Notes under the pieces: model-generated | The model's database searches: none | The model's input: the letters and a program-made list of their open reading frames with translations, nothing else | What the model was told of the DNA's origin: nothing | NCBI RefSeq assembly: GCF_026191675.1 | Contig: NZ_JAKRRY010000023.1 | Location: 1-64,000 of the forward strand | Direction of reading: 5' to 3' | DNA from: Vibrio qingdaonensis | GTDB lineage: Bacteria > Pseudomonadota > Gammaproteobacteria > Enterobacterales > Vibrionaceae | Length of the DNA stretch: 64,000 nucleotides | Position numbers and translations under genes: made by a program | Shown: one piece after another, positions 1 through 7,166 of the stretch | How positions within the stretch are numbered: position 1 is the first letter of the stretch | Layout: each line of letters begins with the position of its first letter

Positions 1-327
1 GAGCTCACAGCCTTTGATGTCTGGCTGATAAAACCAGCCGCGTTTGAAGTTAAAGTACAACTCTGGTGTCACACTGCGGTGCGTTTCATCGGGATAAGCA
101 AAGCTGGCGATAAACACCACACGCCACTGCTGGTCATGACGCTCTAAACGCACTTCAACAGGGTGAGTACCACGACGAGTTTGATAGTAAGGCGTATGAC
201 GAAAGTTCATGGAGAGCTTATCGACATTGATAGGTCTTGGGGCGCTGTCCAGCGCCGCACTTAAACACTCAACCAATGAAGGTAATAAGGTCACCTCATT
301 GTCATAGCAAGACGCAACAGTATTCAT
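1..327 (-). CDS. DUF2787 family protein, 3' part missing at window edge
   Basis: The reading frame starts at the ATG at 325-327 and runs off the left edge, giving about 109 residues. The start overlaps the radC stop by an ATGA junction, so the two are translationally coupled. The product is a small soluble protein beginning MNTVASCYDNEV, with a basic/aromatic core (NFRHTPYYQTRRGTHPVEVR) and alternating beta-type segments. This pattern matches DUF2787, a family of unknown function that commonly sits beside short radC genes on Vibrio islands and integrative elements. No catalytic motif is visible. The family call is from memory of the sequence pattern; the function is unknown. Confidence 0.7.
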   Translation of the reverse strand, partial: MNTVASCYDNEVTLLPSLVECLSAALDSAPRPINVDKLSMNFRHTPYYQTRRGTHPVEVRLERHDQQWRVVFIASFAYPDETHRSVTPELYFNFKRGWFYQPDIKGCEL

Positions 328-806
328 CACAACCACCCTCGCTCGGCAAAAGAAACGCTTTCTTTGCCAATCACAATGTGGTCCAGTACACGAACGTCAA
401 TCAGCGCTAAGGCATCGACGAGACGGCGGGTAATCTTTCGATCAGCTTGTGAAGGCTCAGCGACACCAGATGGGTGATTGTGTGAAAAGATAACCGCTGA
501 GGCATTATGCTTAAGCGCGGCTTTCACGACTTCACGAGGGTATACGGAGGCGGCATCCACCGTACCTTGAAACAGCTCATCAAAGGCAATCAGTTGATGT
601 TGGTTATCCAGAAACATCACGGCAAACACTTCACGCTCATAATGCGCCAGCTTACAACCGAGAAACTGTTTAACGTTATTGGGGTTTGTGTAGGCATCAC
701 CGACTTCAAAACTTTGAGCTAAGATATCAGCTGCTTTTTCGAGTACTTGCAAGGCCGTAACAGGCGCAGGAAACTCATAGGTTGCAATGGGTAATTGGGT
801 AGGCAT
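327..806 (-). CDS. radC: RadC-like JAB/MPN domain protein (mobile-element type, short form)
   Basis: The protein has 159 residues, whereas chromosomal RadC (UPF0758) has about 220; the N-terminal helix-hairpin region is absent and only the JAB/MPN fold remains. The zinc-binding JAMM signature is intact: His109-x-His111, then Ser119 and Asp122 (SHNHPSGVAEPSQAD). Despite the name, a role in DNA repair has not held up for this family; the short forms are typical of genomic islands, prophages and ICEs, with unknown substrate. It ends in an ATGA overlap with the DUF2787 gene. A terminator at 834-867 separates it from the genes upstream. The domain is certain; its role is not. Confidence 0.88.
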   Translation of the reverse strand: MPTQLPIATYEFPAPVTALQVLEKAADILAQSFEVGDAYTNPNNVKQFLGCKLAHYEREVFAVMFLDNQHQLIAFDELFQGTVDAASVYPREVVKAALKHNASAVIFSHNHPSGVAEPSQADRKITRRLVDALALIDVRVLDHIVIGKESVSFAERGWL

Positions 807-833
807 AGGTCAATCCTCTTAGGTTACAGGCAC

Positions 834-867
834 AAAAAAGCCCGCAGCGCATAAGAGCGTTACGGGC
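834..867 (-). terminator. Intrinsic terminator upstream of radC
   Basis: On the minus strand GCCCGTAACGC pairs imperfectly with GCGCTGCGGGC across a short loop and is followed by TTTTTT. It would end transcription coming from the 926-2284 gene pair before radC. Confidence 0.75.
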
Positions 868-925
868 GATTAAGAATAGAGATACACCTAGGTAATATAG
901 ACCTGTTATTTTTTGATATGGTGCT

Positions 926-1531
926 TTATTTTTGAGTGATAACCGTTAGGCTGTAGTCTTGGAACCCATCCACCTGAATTCTAAAAACCCCCTCTCCCTT
1001 TGAGTCTTTAATTATCGTCTCGATTTCACCCCCATGATCTAAAAATTCTTCAAATGCCAATTCAAGTTCACGATAAGCACGGAAGTTTCTAAACTTAGGA
1101 CCAAGCACGCGTTCGATAGTATCATCTAAGCTACTTTCAACTTGATCTATATCTGAAAGTAACATGCGTTTGGGTAACGGAAAGGTAAAAGCGTTTGTCA
1201 ATTTTGAGCCGTTGATATCCACTGTTGCGCCCATCTGCTTGTACATTGCACCTAACTCTTGAGCAACGGAAATCGTTTGTTGTTTTTCTTCGTCAGTAAC
1301 ATAAAATTCATGCCATAGAGTGACAGAAGCGATAATTAAGGCCACGCATAAACTGAATGTTCTTCCGTGACTTTTCCCATAGATGACTCCAAGAACCGAA
1401 AAAAAGAGCAGCCCCCACATCCAAGTATCTTGTATGAAATATCCTACCGAAAATACAACGTATACCAAAAAGTCAAAAGCTGCGGTTAGCAACATGAATA
1501 TGACAAGAACAATAATAGCTAAGTAATTCAT
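926..1531 (-). CDS. Hypothetical membrane protein with cytoplasmic or periplasmic C-terminal domain
   Basis: The protein has 201 residues. Three hydrophobic segments lie at about residues 3-33, 37-52 and 58-73, followed by a soluble, acidic, mostly helical domain of about 125 residues (75-201) with the motif LPKRMLLSDIDQVESSLDD. I recognise no family. It lies 21 bp downstream of the periplasmic-protein gene at 1553-2284 on the same strand, so the two are probably co-transcribed and may work together at the envelope. The stop is followed by the terminator at 834-867. The gene is more AT-rich than the core genes to the right, consistent with acquired DNA. A real gene is likely from its length and spacing; its function is unknown. 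Confidence 0.65.
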   Translation of the reverse strand: MNYLAIIVLVIFMLLTAAFDFLVYVVFSVGYFIQDTWMWGLLFFSVLGVIYGKSHGRTFSLCVALIIASVTLWHEFYVTDEEKQQTISVAQELGAMYKQMGATVDINGSKLTNAFTFPLPKRMLLSDIDQVESSLDDTIERVLGPKFRNFRAYRELELAFEEFLDHGGEIETIIKDSKGEGVFRIQVDGFQDYSLTVITQK

Positions 1532-1552
1532 AATCGTCTGATTCCCTCTCTG

Positions 1553-2284
1553 TTAATTAGAAGTAGAAAAATATTCATTACCAAGATTGGTATGAACCTT
1601 TACTTCTAATACGTCCTCAATTGAGCATCGAAACCCCACTGCTTTCTTTTGGCCAAATTGCAGTGAGCTAGGGAAGAAGCTAAGTGGCCTACCATCCAGT
1701 GTTTTACTCATTGTTAGACAGTGTCCTCTATTGATAGTGACTCCTTGCAAAGTAACGGAATCAGTCACAGCTTGAATAATCAGAGTCGGGATTGGAACTT
1801 GGCGAAGAGTAATATCTCTTGCATAAGTCGTTTTTAGAGAGATTGAAACTAAACCTGTATTGCGATACGTAGTATCCGCTTCAGAAGTGTGAGTTTGTTG
1901 GTTGTCCGTTGCTTTAGGCTCTTGAGGGGAACGATTTTTATTCGCTACTGAGAGAAAGTTGTCGCTGCATTGTGTAAACTCCCCTTGATATTCAAATAGA
2001 GCAATATCAAGGTCATATTTTCCTACTTGGCAATACTGCCCATTAATCTTTGAATAAATGTCATAAATACATCCTTGACTACCGCAAAAGTACGAACTGT
2101 AAGCTGCGTAATCTAAGACGCCGTCATCGTTAAAATCAGCCGCTTGTATCGTTACTTTTATGCTTTCATCATTAACGACTTCATTAGCTACTCGCCACTG
2201 CTGCTCAATATCACTCTTAATTGATGCGTTTGCGGTTGGTAGGATAAATAAAGATAAAGTTATCCATAAACCTGACCTTTTCAT
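1553..2284 (-). CDS. Hypothetical secreted/periplasmic protein with a DFNDDG calcium-binding-like loop
   Basis: The protein has 243 residues. The N-terminus MKRSGLWITLSLFILPTANA is a clear signal peptide with cleavage expected near Ala20. The mature part carries AADFNDDGVLDYAAY, a D-x-[DN]-x-D-G loop like those in EF-hand or VCBS/FG-GAP repeats. A Cys-rich stretch follows (FCGSQGCIYDIY, YCQVGKY and QCSD), suggesting disulfides and export. The middle (about 115-150) is polar and low in complexity. A Shine-Dalgarno AGAGG lies 5-6 nt before the ATG. It is the first gene of a two-gene unit with 926-1531 and diverges from the WYL-like regulator at 2372, sharing an 87-bp intergenic region that holds a palindromic operator. 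The family is not recognised. Confidence 0.65.
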   Translation of the reverse strand: MKRSGLWITLSLFILPTANASIKSDIEQQWRVANEVVNDESIKVTIQAADFNDDGVLDYAAYSSYFCGSQGCIYDIYSKINGQYCQVGKYDLDIALFEYQGEFTQCSDNFLSVANKNRSPQEPKATDNQQTHTSEADTTYRNTGLVSISLKTTYARDITLRQVPIPTLIIQAVTDSVTLQGVTINRGHCLTMSKTLDGRPLSFFPSSLQFGQKKAVGFRCSIEDVLEVKVHTNLGNEYFSTSN

Positions 2285-2331
2285 TGGAACCTCTTACACC
2301 TAAATTAAAAGTAAGCAGGCTACATATTGGC

Positions 2332-2348
2332 TTTGCACTATTTGCAAA
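2332..2348. promoter_or_regulatory. Palindromic operator candidate, copy 1
   Basis: TTTGCA-CTATT-TGCAAA is a perfect 6-bp inverted repeat with a 5-bp spacer. It sits in the divergent intergenic region, 24 bp before the regulator GTG and 48 bp before the periplasmic-protein ATG. The same arms and spacer length recur at 2419-2435, which argues for a specific dimeric binding site. Binding by the adjacent WYL-like protein is an inference. Confidence 0.55.
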
Positions 2349-2371
2349 CACTGACGTTAAAGGTTTAAGTT

Positions 2372-3178
2372 GTGATTAACATCACGATTAATCATCTCAT
2401 CCGTCGTAAAAAACCAACTTTGCATAATGTGCAAAGTCAGTCATTACTCTGGGAAGCCATCTTTGAAATAGAAAATGGCACTTCTTTGGCTGATAAACAC
2501 CCAATCAAAACGATGGAGCTATTACTGACTCTTTGTGATGTCATTCCCAAGCACACATCTCAACCATTAGGCTACCAAGCTCTTGCTGATACTGTCATCT
2601 CTCGTGGTACATCTGCGAGTTATCACTCCGTTAGGCGGATCTTAAAGAATAGGCGTTTACAAGAGTTACTGGGTATTGAGGTTCTGACGGTGGGAACCTC
2701 TCATGCTGTGCGATATCGTGCTAATTATCTAGAAGGCTTTCCCCATGCGGCTCTTATTGCACATCTATCCTCGAACATGCTTCTTCATTATTTACCAGAC
2801 AAAGTAAGAAGTCGTTTCCTTGAAGCGATTTCTCCTTATCTTGATCAGTTTGAAAAGCTGCATGATGGGAATCGAGATAAGCGTTGGTTAAATAAACTAC
2901 CCGTCGATCAGAAAAGTGCTCACCATTGGTCCAAGCAGGCAATGACGCCAGAGCTTGATAGTATTCTTGGTGCTTTATATACCGAGCAATGGTTAGAAAT
3001 TACTTATCAGACAGAAACGAACAGCACTCCTTTGACAGAAGTCATTTGGCCTATTCACTTAAACCTTGATGATCCAGAGGGTGTAAAGCTCTGTTATTCT
3101 CGTAATCAAGCACAGAAAGCAACGATGAGCATTCCTCTTGCTCTGATATCTCACGCTAAGCGTCAATATTACTCGTAA
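2372..3178 (+). CDS. WYL-like (BrxR/CapW-type) transcriptional regulator
   Basis: The protein has 268 residues and a GTG start preceded by AAAGG at about 9 nt. Residues about 47-105 look like a winged helix-turn-helix (LLLTLCDVI, YQALADTVISR, SVRRILKNRRLQE). A linker and helical segment follow (LPDKVRSRFLEAISPYLDQFEKL, then KRWLNKL). The last 70 residues resemble the WYL effector domain (LGALYTEQWLEITYQ, then the VIWPIHLNLDDPEG core), although the exact W-Y-L triplet is replaced by KLCY. Regulators of this architecture control many phage-defence islands (BrxR, CapW) and repress from palindromes at their own promoter. Two matching palindromes flank this start. The downstream neighbour is a Fic-fold gene 98 bp away. 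The domain call rests on pattern similarity. Confidence 0.62.
   Translation: MINITINHLIRRKKPTLHNVQSQSLLWEAIFEIENGTSLADKHPIKTMELLLTLCDVIPKHTSQPLGYQALADTVISRGTSASYHSVRRILKNRRLQELLGIEVLTVGTSHAVRYRANYLEGFPHAALIAHLSSNMLLHYLPDKVRSRFLEAISPYLDQFEKLHDGNRDKRWLNKLPVDQKSAHHWSKQAMTPELDSILGALYTEQWLEITYQTETNSTPLTEVIWPIHLNLDDPEGVKLCYSRNQAQKATMSIPLALISHAKRQYYS
2419..2435. promoter_or_regulatory. Palindromic operator candidate, copy 2 (inside regulator 5' end)
   Basis: TTTGCA-TAATG-TGCAAA has the same arms and 5-bp spacer as the site at 2332-2348, with centres 87 bp apart (about eight helical turns). It lies inside codons 16-22 of the regulator. Two in-phase sites bracketing a start suggest looping or roadblock autorepression. 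Confidence 0.5.
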
Positions 3179-3276
3179 AGTTCTTGTTGGCTATATGTGG
3201 CAGTATGCTAGCCGTCTAGCTAAACGTTCATCGGCTCTACTCATAAACCTAGTTGCTAACTAAGTCGGAGTAATCA

Positions 3277-4020
3277 ATGTATAATCAGGGTTCTGACTCA
3301 ATAACAAATAGAAAAGCTATGTGTACTGATACTAAGTGGAGAATGACTCCCAATATACCTCTTGCAAAGCAGCTAGCAAAACGTGATGTCCCTTCTTTGG
3401 TGTATAACGCTGTTAATCTCGAAGGAGTTGCTATGACGTTACCGGAAGTGCAAACCATACTTGATGGCGTAACGGTTGGTGGACATAGGATCAGCGATCA
3501 AAACATGGCTCAAAATCAAGCCAAGACTTGGCAGTGTATTTTCGATTTAGTTAATAATGGCAGTTTTTCGTTTACCAAAGAAACTGCTTTGTCGCTTCAT
3601 TCTATTGCAGCGGAAGAGGAGGCGTTGGAATGGGGTAAATTTCGTACAGGGTATGTATCTATTACAGGCTCAGAGTATGAGCCACCAGCTCCCAGTGAGT
3701 TAGATGAAAAATGGTTAGAAATAGAAGCTAATGTTTCCGAACAACTCGATGTTTACGATAGAGCTATCACGGCTTTCTTACAAATGGCTAGAAACCAATT
3801 CTTTTGGGATGTGAATAAGCGAACGGGGCGCTTTATGATGAATGGAATTTTATTAAGCAAAGGCTATCCGATCATTAACGTCCCAGCTAAAAGGCAACAA
3901 GAGTTCAACACATTGATGTTGGACTTCTACACAACGAACAATATGCAACCTATGAATCAGTTTTTACGTAGTTGTATTGATGAAAAGCTGATGAAGAATT
4001 TTCAGATGGGTAAGCTCTAG
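3277..4020 (+). CDS. Fic-fold protein with Gln in place of the catalytic His
   Basis: The protein has 247 residues; the ATG has GGAG 7 nt upstream. The Fic core lies in the C-terminal half: residues 174-185 (QFFWDVNKRTGR) align with the canonical HPFxDGNGRTxR motif. Phe176, Asp178, Asn180, Arg182 and Arg185 are kept. The catalytic His is Gln174, and the first Gly is Val. Active Fic enzymes need this His for AMP or phosphate transfer, so this member is either inactive as an AMPylase or uses other chemistry. Near the N-terminus VNLEGVAMTLPEV (Glu49-Gly50) recalls the Fic inhibitory helix but lacks the usual Ser/Thr four residues before Glu. The gene follows the WYL-like regulator by 98 bp. Confidence 0.75.
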   Translation: MYNQGSDSITNRKAMCTDTKWRMTPNIPLAKQLAKRDVPSLVYNAVNLEGVAMTLPEVQTILDGVTVGGHRISDQNMAQNQAKTWQCIFDLVNNGSFSFTKETALSLHSIAAEEEALEWGKFRTGYVSITGSEYEPPAPSELDEKWLEIEANVSEQLDVYDRAITAFLQMARNQFFWDVNKRTGRFMMNGILLSKGYPIINVPAKRQQEFNTLMLDFYTTNNMQPMNQFLRSCIDEKLMKNFQMGKL

Positions 4021-4132
4021 TCTCAGCAGTGTAGTGATGAAAATTTTTGTTCCCGTACCCAGTAGAGTTATTTACCTTATCTGATATTATCTAACTTATT
4101 GATCTTTAAGTTCCAACAGGACTCCTGCTTCC

Positions 4133-4330
4133 ATGTGGTGCGTGAGTGACAACTTACTCACTACATTTATGAATTTAACTTCGGCATGCCAAGTTGAAAA
4201 GATTATCGAAATTAAAAGGCTAAATAGTGAGTTTAAGGATTTGATGTAAACGCTTAAGATTGAGGAACTGAACTCCCTGTTAAAATTGCGAAAGAGGGAG
4301 CTGAACAGAGAACAATCTGCACTAGAGTAA
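4133..4330 (+). pseudogene. Possible relic of a small coiled-coil protein interrupted by one stop
   Basis: An ATG at 4133 opens a 38-codon frame that meets TAA at 4247. The same frame then continues without another stop to TAA at 4328, and the second half (IEELNSLLKLRKRELNREQS) has strong heptad, coiled-coil character. A 65-codon gene broken by a single nonsense change would look like this, but so could chance. There is no clear Shine-Dalgarno and no recognised family. Nothing else coding is visible between the Fic gene and the terminator at 4535. Confidence 0.25.
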
Positions 4331-4428
4331 GCAAACCATTGTCGTTCAAAAAATAACCAGAAAAGTACAGTATAACAGGCTCAATGTCATATAACGTCTA
4401 ACAGTGTTTTTTAACATCCTAAGCACTT

Positions 4429-4448
4429 GTTACCCAATTCGTTACCCA
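4429..4448. repeat. GTTACCCA direct repeat near the right edge of the accessory region
   Basis: GTTACCCA occurs at 4429-4436 and 4441-4448, separated by ATTC. The surrounding 4331-4530 stretch is AT-rich and non-coding. It lies where the accessory genes give way to core genes, so it may be part of an integration or attachment site. No matching distal copy can be seen because the left end of the region is outside the window. Confidence 0.3.
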
Positions 4449-4534
4449 TAAATAAAATTCAAATCGAGCAATAACCTTATAATTCAAAAAGTTAAAAGTC
4501 AAAATCAAATTACGCCAGCCCACCAAACGTTTGG

Positions 4535-4569
4535 AAAGGGCGATAACTCTTTGAGTTATCGCCCTTTTT
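4535..4569. terminator. Strong bidirectional terminator
   Basis: AAAGGGCGATAACTC pairs perfectly with GAGTTATCGCCCTTT across a three-base loop, with A and T runs on both flanks. It can end psiE transcription on the minus strand and read-through from the accessory region on the plus strand. Confidence 0.85.
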
Positions 4570-4658
4570 GTCTTTATATCGACAAAGATTTTTTTGTTAG
4601 TACTGACCTATGGTACTAACAACCACTTACGATTACAGCTCTTGAGCCACGGTTCACT

Positions 4659-5084
4659 CTACTCATCAGACTCTTTTGTTCTAATGTCCACGTAAGGCCA
4701 GTAATGGTGCCCGACTCGAATCAATAGGGTTGCGGCAGCCAAAATAAAGGCGGCAGTAGATAGCCAGACAATTAGCACAGCGTCTAGCTCCTTCATGCCT
4801 AACGTTATGTAACGCGCGATCGCCATCATCGCGATATAAATTGGGTAGCGGACTGGAATTTTTCCATTCACTACAAACTGCTGAACCATCGCTAGAACTT
4901 CGAGATAGATGAACATCAACAGTATATCTGTCAATTGAACCCGTCTCTCCGTAAAGACGTGCATAAACTCTTCCATCATGGCGAACAAAGTAGCAAGTGT
5001 GATGGCGACTAAGAGTATCGCTTCTAAGACGTAAAAGACCTTTAGAAAAGGTTTGCTAAAAGATTTCGGTAAGTGAGAAGGCAT
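4659..5084 (-). CDS. psiE: Phosphate-starvation-inducible protein PsiE
   Basis: The protein has 141 residues, close to E. coli PsiE (136). It is an inner-membrane protein with four hydrophobic segments at about 12-36, 50-70, 80-96 and 103-122. The family-typical loop FTERRVQLTDILLMFIYLEV and the following RYPIYIAMMAIARY are present. PsiE is induced by phosphate starvation in E. coli; its biochemical role is unknown. Only one Pho-box-like half site (CTATGACAG, 5234-5242, minus strand) was seen upstream. The terminator at 4535-4569 follows. Confidence 0.9.
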   Translation of the reverse strand: MPSHLPKSFSKPFLKVFYVLEAILLVAITLATLFAMMEEFMHVFTERRVQLTDILLMFIYLEVLAMVQQFVVNGKIPVRYPIYIAMMAIARYITLGMKELDAVLIVWLSTAAFILAAATLLIRVGHHYWPYVDIRTKESDE

Positions 5085-5257
5085 AGTTATTCTTCAGAAA
5101 TTTTAAATCTAGTTTTTACAATAGCATGCATCTTTATAACTCGCTCTAATTCAGTACATTGCCTTTAATTTATTCGGCGAATTAGCCACACGGACTGCGT
5201 ATATTTCAGTATATGACATGAGGCCAACCCTACCTATGACAGCGGTCTATATGGCTT

Positions 5258-6331
5258 TCAACTCACTTCGACACATGCTTGCTCTATCAATGCGAGGTAT
5301 TGGTGAAGTTCATCATCGGAGATCTCAAGCAACCGGTCACCCACGTACCACTCTATAAAGCTCTGATTGGGTAATATTCCTTGCTGCGGGTTGCCAATCC
5401 ACACACCAAGTTCGATTGCTAGTTTGTCACGTAGCTCACAGGCTTGCTGCTGACTAAGAGGAAGGTGTATGTGTAGCATGTTAGCTTGAGGTTGGGTTGG
5501 ATTAGCGGTGAGCCGTGGATATTGCTCCAGCATTGTATATACCTGCTGAGTCCTCTCAAATAGCTTAGGCAAGGCACTGATTTTTTGCTCAAACTGCATA
5601 GCTGCAGCCACAATATAAGGAGTACGGTGATAGACACTTCCCCCCTGTCTGTGCATCCAAACCCTTGCTTTTTCAATAAACGCCTTATCACCAACTAACA
5701 TTGCGCCTCCAAGCCCAGCAACCCCCTTGTAAAGCGACACATACACTGAGTTAAACCCTATTGCGATGTCATTATAGGATTTCTGATAAAATGCCGCCGC
5801 TTCCCATAGCCGTGCACCGTCCATATGCAGATGAATATCCTGAGATTGGCAGTAACGCTTGATCTCTTCTAGTTCACTGAAGTTAGGTAACTGCCCCCCA
5901 ATCTCTCTCATTGGCAACTCGTAAAGCACCGCCCCGAGACGATCAGGAATGGAAGCAATAGCCGATACTGTCCATGGTTGGTAGGGCTTTCCTACTGGGA
6001 ATACGTTAAATCTATTTTGTAGCTGATAGCCTTGATTTTCATGTAGATAAATATGACTAGAGGGATGCATTGCAACGTTACGACATTCACGCTCCTCACA
6101 CGCGATTTGAAGAGCTGTCGGCTGAGCCATGGTTCCGGTGATAACAAATAAACCCGCTTCAAAGCCTAATAAAGTGGCAATCTTTTGCTCGAATGCTTGA
6201 ATTAGCTTTCCTTCACCGTACCTATCATGTTCAACCTCGTGCTGCTCGCACCACGTTGCCATCTCTGCAAACATTTGAGCGGGAGAGCGCTCTCTATTAC
6301 CCGGTAATACAACCCTACACTTATCCTGCAT
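5258..6331 (-). CDS. Threonine aldolase family PLP-dependent enzyme
   Basis: The protein has 357 residues, a fold-type I PLP enzyme of the beta-eliminating lyase/threonine aldolase family. These cleave L-threonine or L-allo-threonine to glycine and acetaldehyde. Visible marks are ITGTMAQPTAL (cofactor phosphate-binding region), HLHMDGARLWEA (Asp171 contacting the pyridine nitrogen) and VSLYKGVAGLGGA, with Lys202 as the Schiff-base lysine. The ATG is preceded by AAGGACAGGAA, a good ribosome-binding site. It stands alone, 173 bp upstream of psiE. Compared with LtaE (about 330 residues) the divergence is considerable, so the exact beta-hydroxy-amino-acid substrate is uncertain. Confidence 0.8.
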   Translation of the reverse strand: MQDKCRVVLPGNRERSPAQMFAEMATWCEQHEVEHDRYGEGKLIQAFEQKIATLLGFEAGLFVITGTMAQPTALQIACEERECRNVAMHPSSHIYLHENQGYQLQNRFNVFPVGKPYQPWTVSAIASIPDRLGAVLYELPMREIGGQLPNFSELEEIKRYCQSQDIHLHMDGARLWEAAAFYQKSYNDIAIGFNSVYVSLYKGVAGLGGAMLVGDKAFIEKARVWMHRQGGSVYHRTPYIVAAAMQFEQKISALPKLFERTQQVYTMLEQYPRLTANPTQPQANMLHIHLPLSQQQACELRDKLAIELGVWIGNPQQGILPNQSFIEWYVGDRLLEISDDELHQYLALIEQACVEVS

Positions 6332-6564
6332 TTCCTGTCCTTCGTTTTTCTACCTAACTAGAATCTGACTAACTAAAATCGGCCTAACTAAAGGCATTCT
6401 ATTAAGATAACCCATTAATATGGCTGGTGAACTTATAACATTACAACGACTATTATGGATTATTTTTCACCACCTTTGCCGCTAGAAACACCTATCATTT
6501 ATTGACTGTTTAAACTAAGCAGAGTATCTATCAAATAACCATAGCAATCCATCGAGGTTATCCA

Positions 6565-7161
6565 TTGCAGCATATTAATGATCTTTTGTTAACGATGAAG
6601 CCTCTGCTAGAGCATTATGGCTACCTAGCTTTAATCGTTAGCATATTCCTTGAAGGAATGGGGATACCTATGCCCGGTCAATCACTTATGATTGCGGCGT
6701 CTATCCTTTCATCACAGCACCTGATGAATCTATCGCTGATTATCGCAGTATCTTGGCTAAGCTGTTTTATCGGTAACACCTGCGGTTATCTAATTGGTTA
6801 TCACTTTGAAGGTTGGCTGGATAAAAAGGGCTATATCTCTGGCCCTAAAATGCAACGACTTCAAAACACCGTTCAACGCTATGGCCCTGCATGCTTGATT
6901 ATTAGTCGCTTTGTGGAAGGCATGAAACAATTTATGCCTCTCGCATGTGGGATAGCCAAAATGCCTAGACATGAATTTCTTATCGGTAACGCTATCGCGA
7001 CAAGTATATGGGTCGCGGTATTTAGCTTACTCACGCATTTTGCGTTCGATCATCTACAACAAATCGAGCAGCTCTATCGCGCACATAGGCTGTCCGTTTG
7101 GCTCGTAACCGCAAGTCTATTTATACTTTTCATTATCGCGCTACTGAAAAAGAAATCGTGA
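6565..7161 (+). CDS. DedA family (SNARE-associated/VTT) membrane protein
   Basis: The protein has 198 residues. The start is TTG at 6565 with GAGG seven bases upstream; the next in-frame ATG (6595) would remove ten residues. The DedA core is clear: FLEGMGIPMPGQSLMIAASIL (re-entrant helix), GNTCGYLIGYHFEGWL, the amphipathic loop, then SRFVEGMKQFMPLACGIAKM with the conserved F-x-R/E motif, and a C-terminal membrane segment ending in KKKS. DedA proteins act as lipid scramblases or flippases, for example for undecaprenyl phosphate or phosphatidylethanolamine. The gene converges with the acetyltransferase gene, with five bases between the stops. Confidence 0.88.
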   Translation: MQHINDLLLTMKPLLEHYGYLALIVSIFLEGMGIPMPGQSLMIAASILSSQHLMNLSLIIAVSWLSCFIGNTCGYLIGYHFEGWLDKKGYISGPKMQRLQNTVQRYGPACLIISRFVEGMKQFMPLACGIAKMPRHEFLIGNAIATSIWVAVFSLLTHFAFDHLQQIEQLYRAHRLSVWLVTASLFILFIIALLKKKS

Positions 7162-7166
7162 GACTG

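Noticed and set aside
4495..4530. tRNA 3' end (GCCCACCA) as an island attachment site
   Set aside because: No acceptor, D, anticodon or T-arm can be folded upstream; the match is to eight bases only.
5234..5242. Pho box upstream of psiE
   Set aside because: Only one half unit (CTATGACAG on the plus strand) is present; no second unit at 11 bp.
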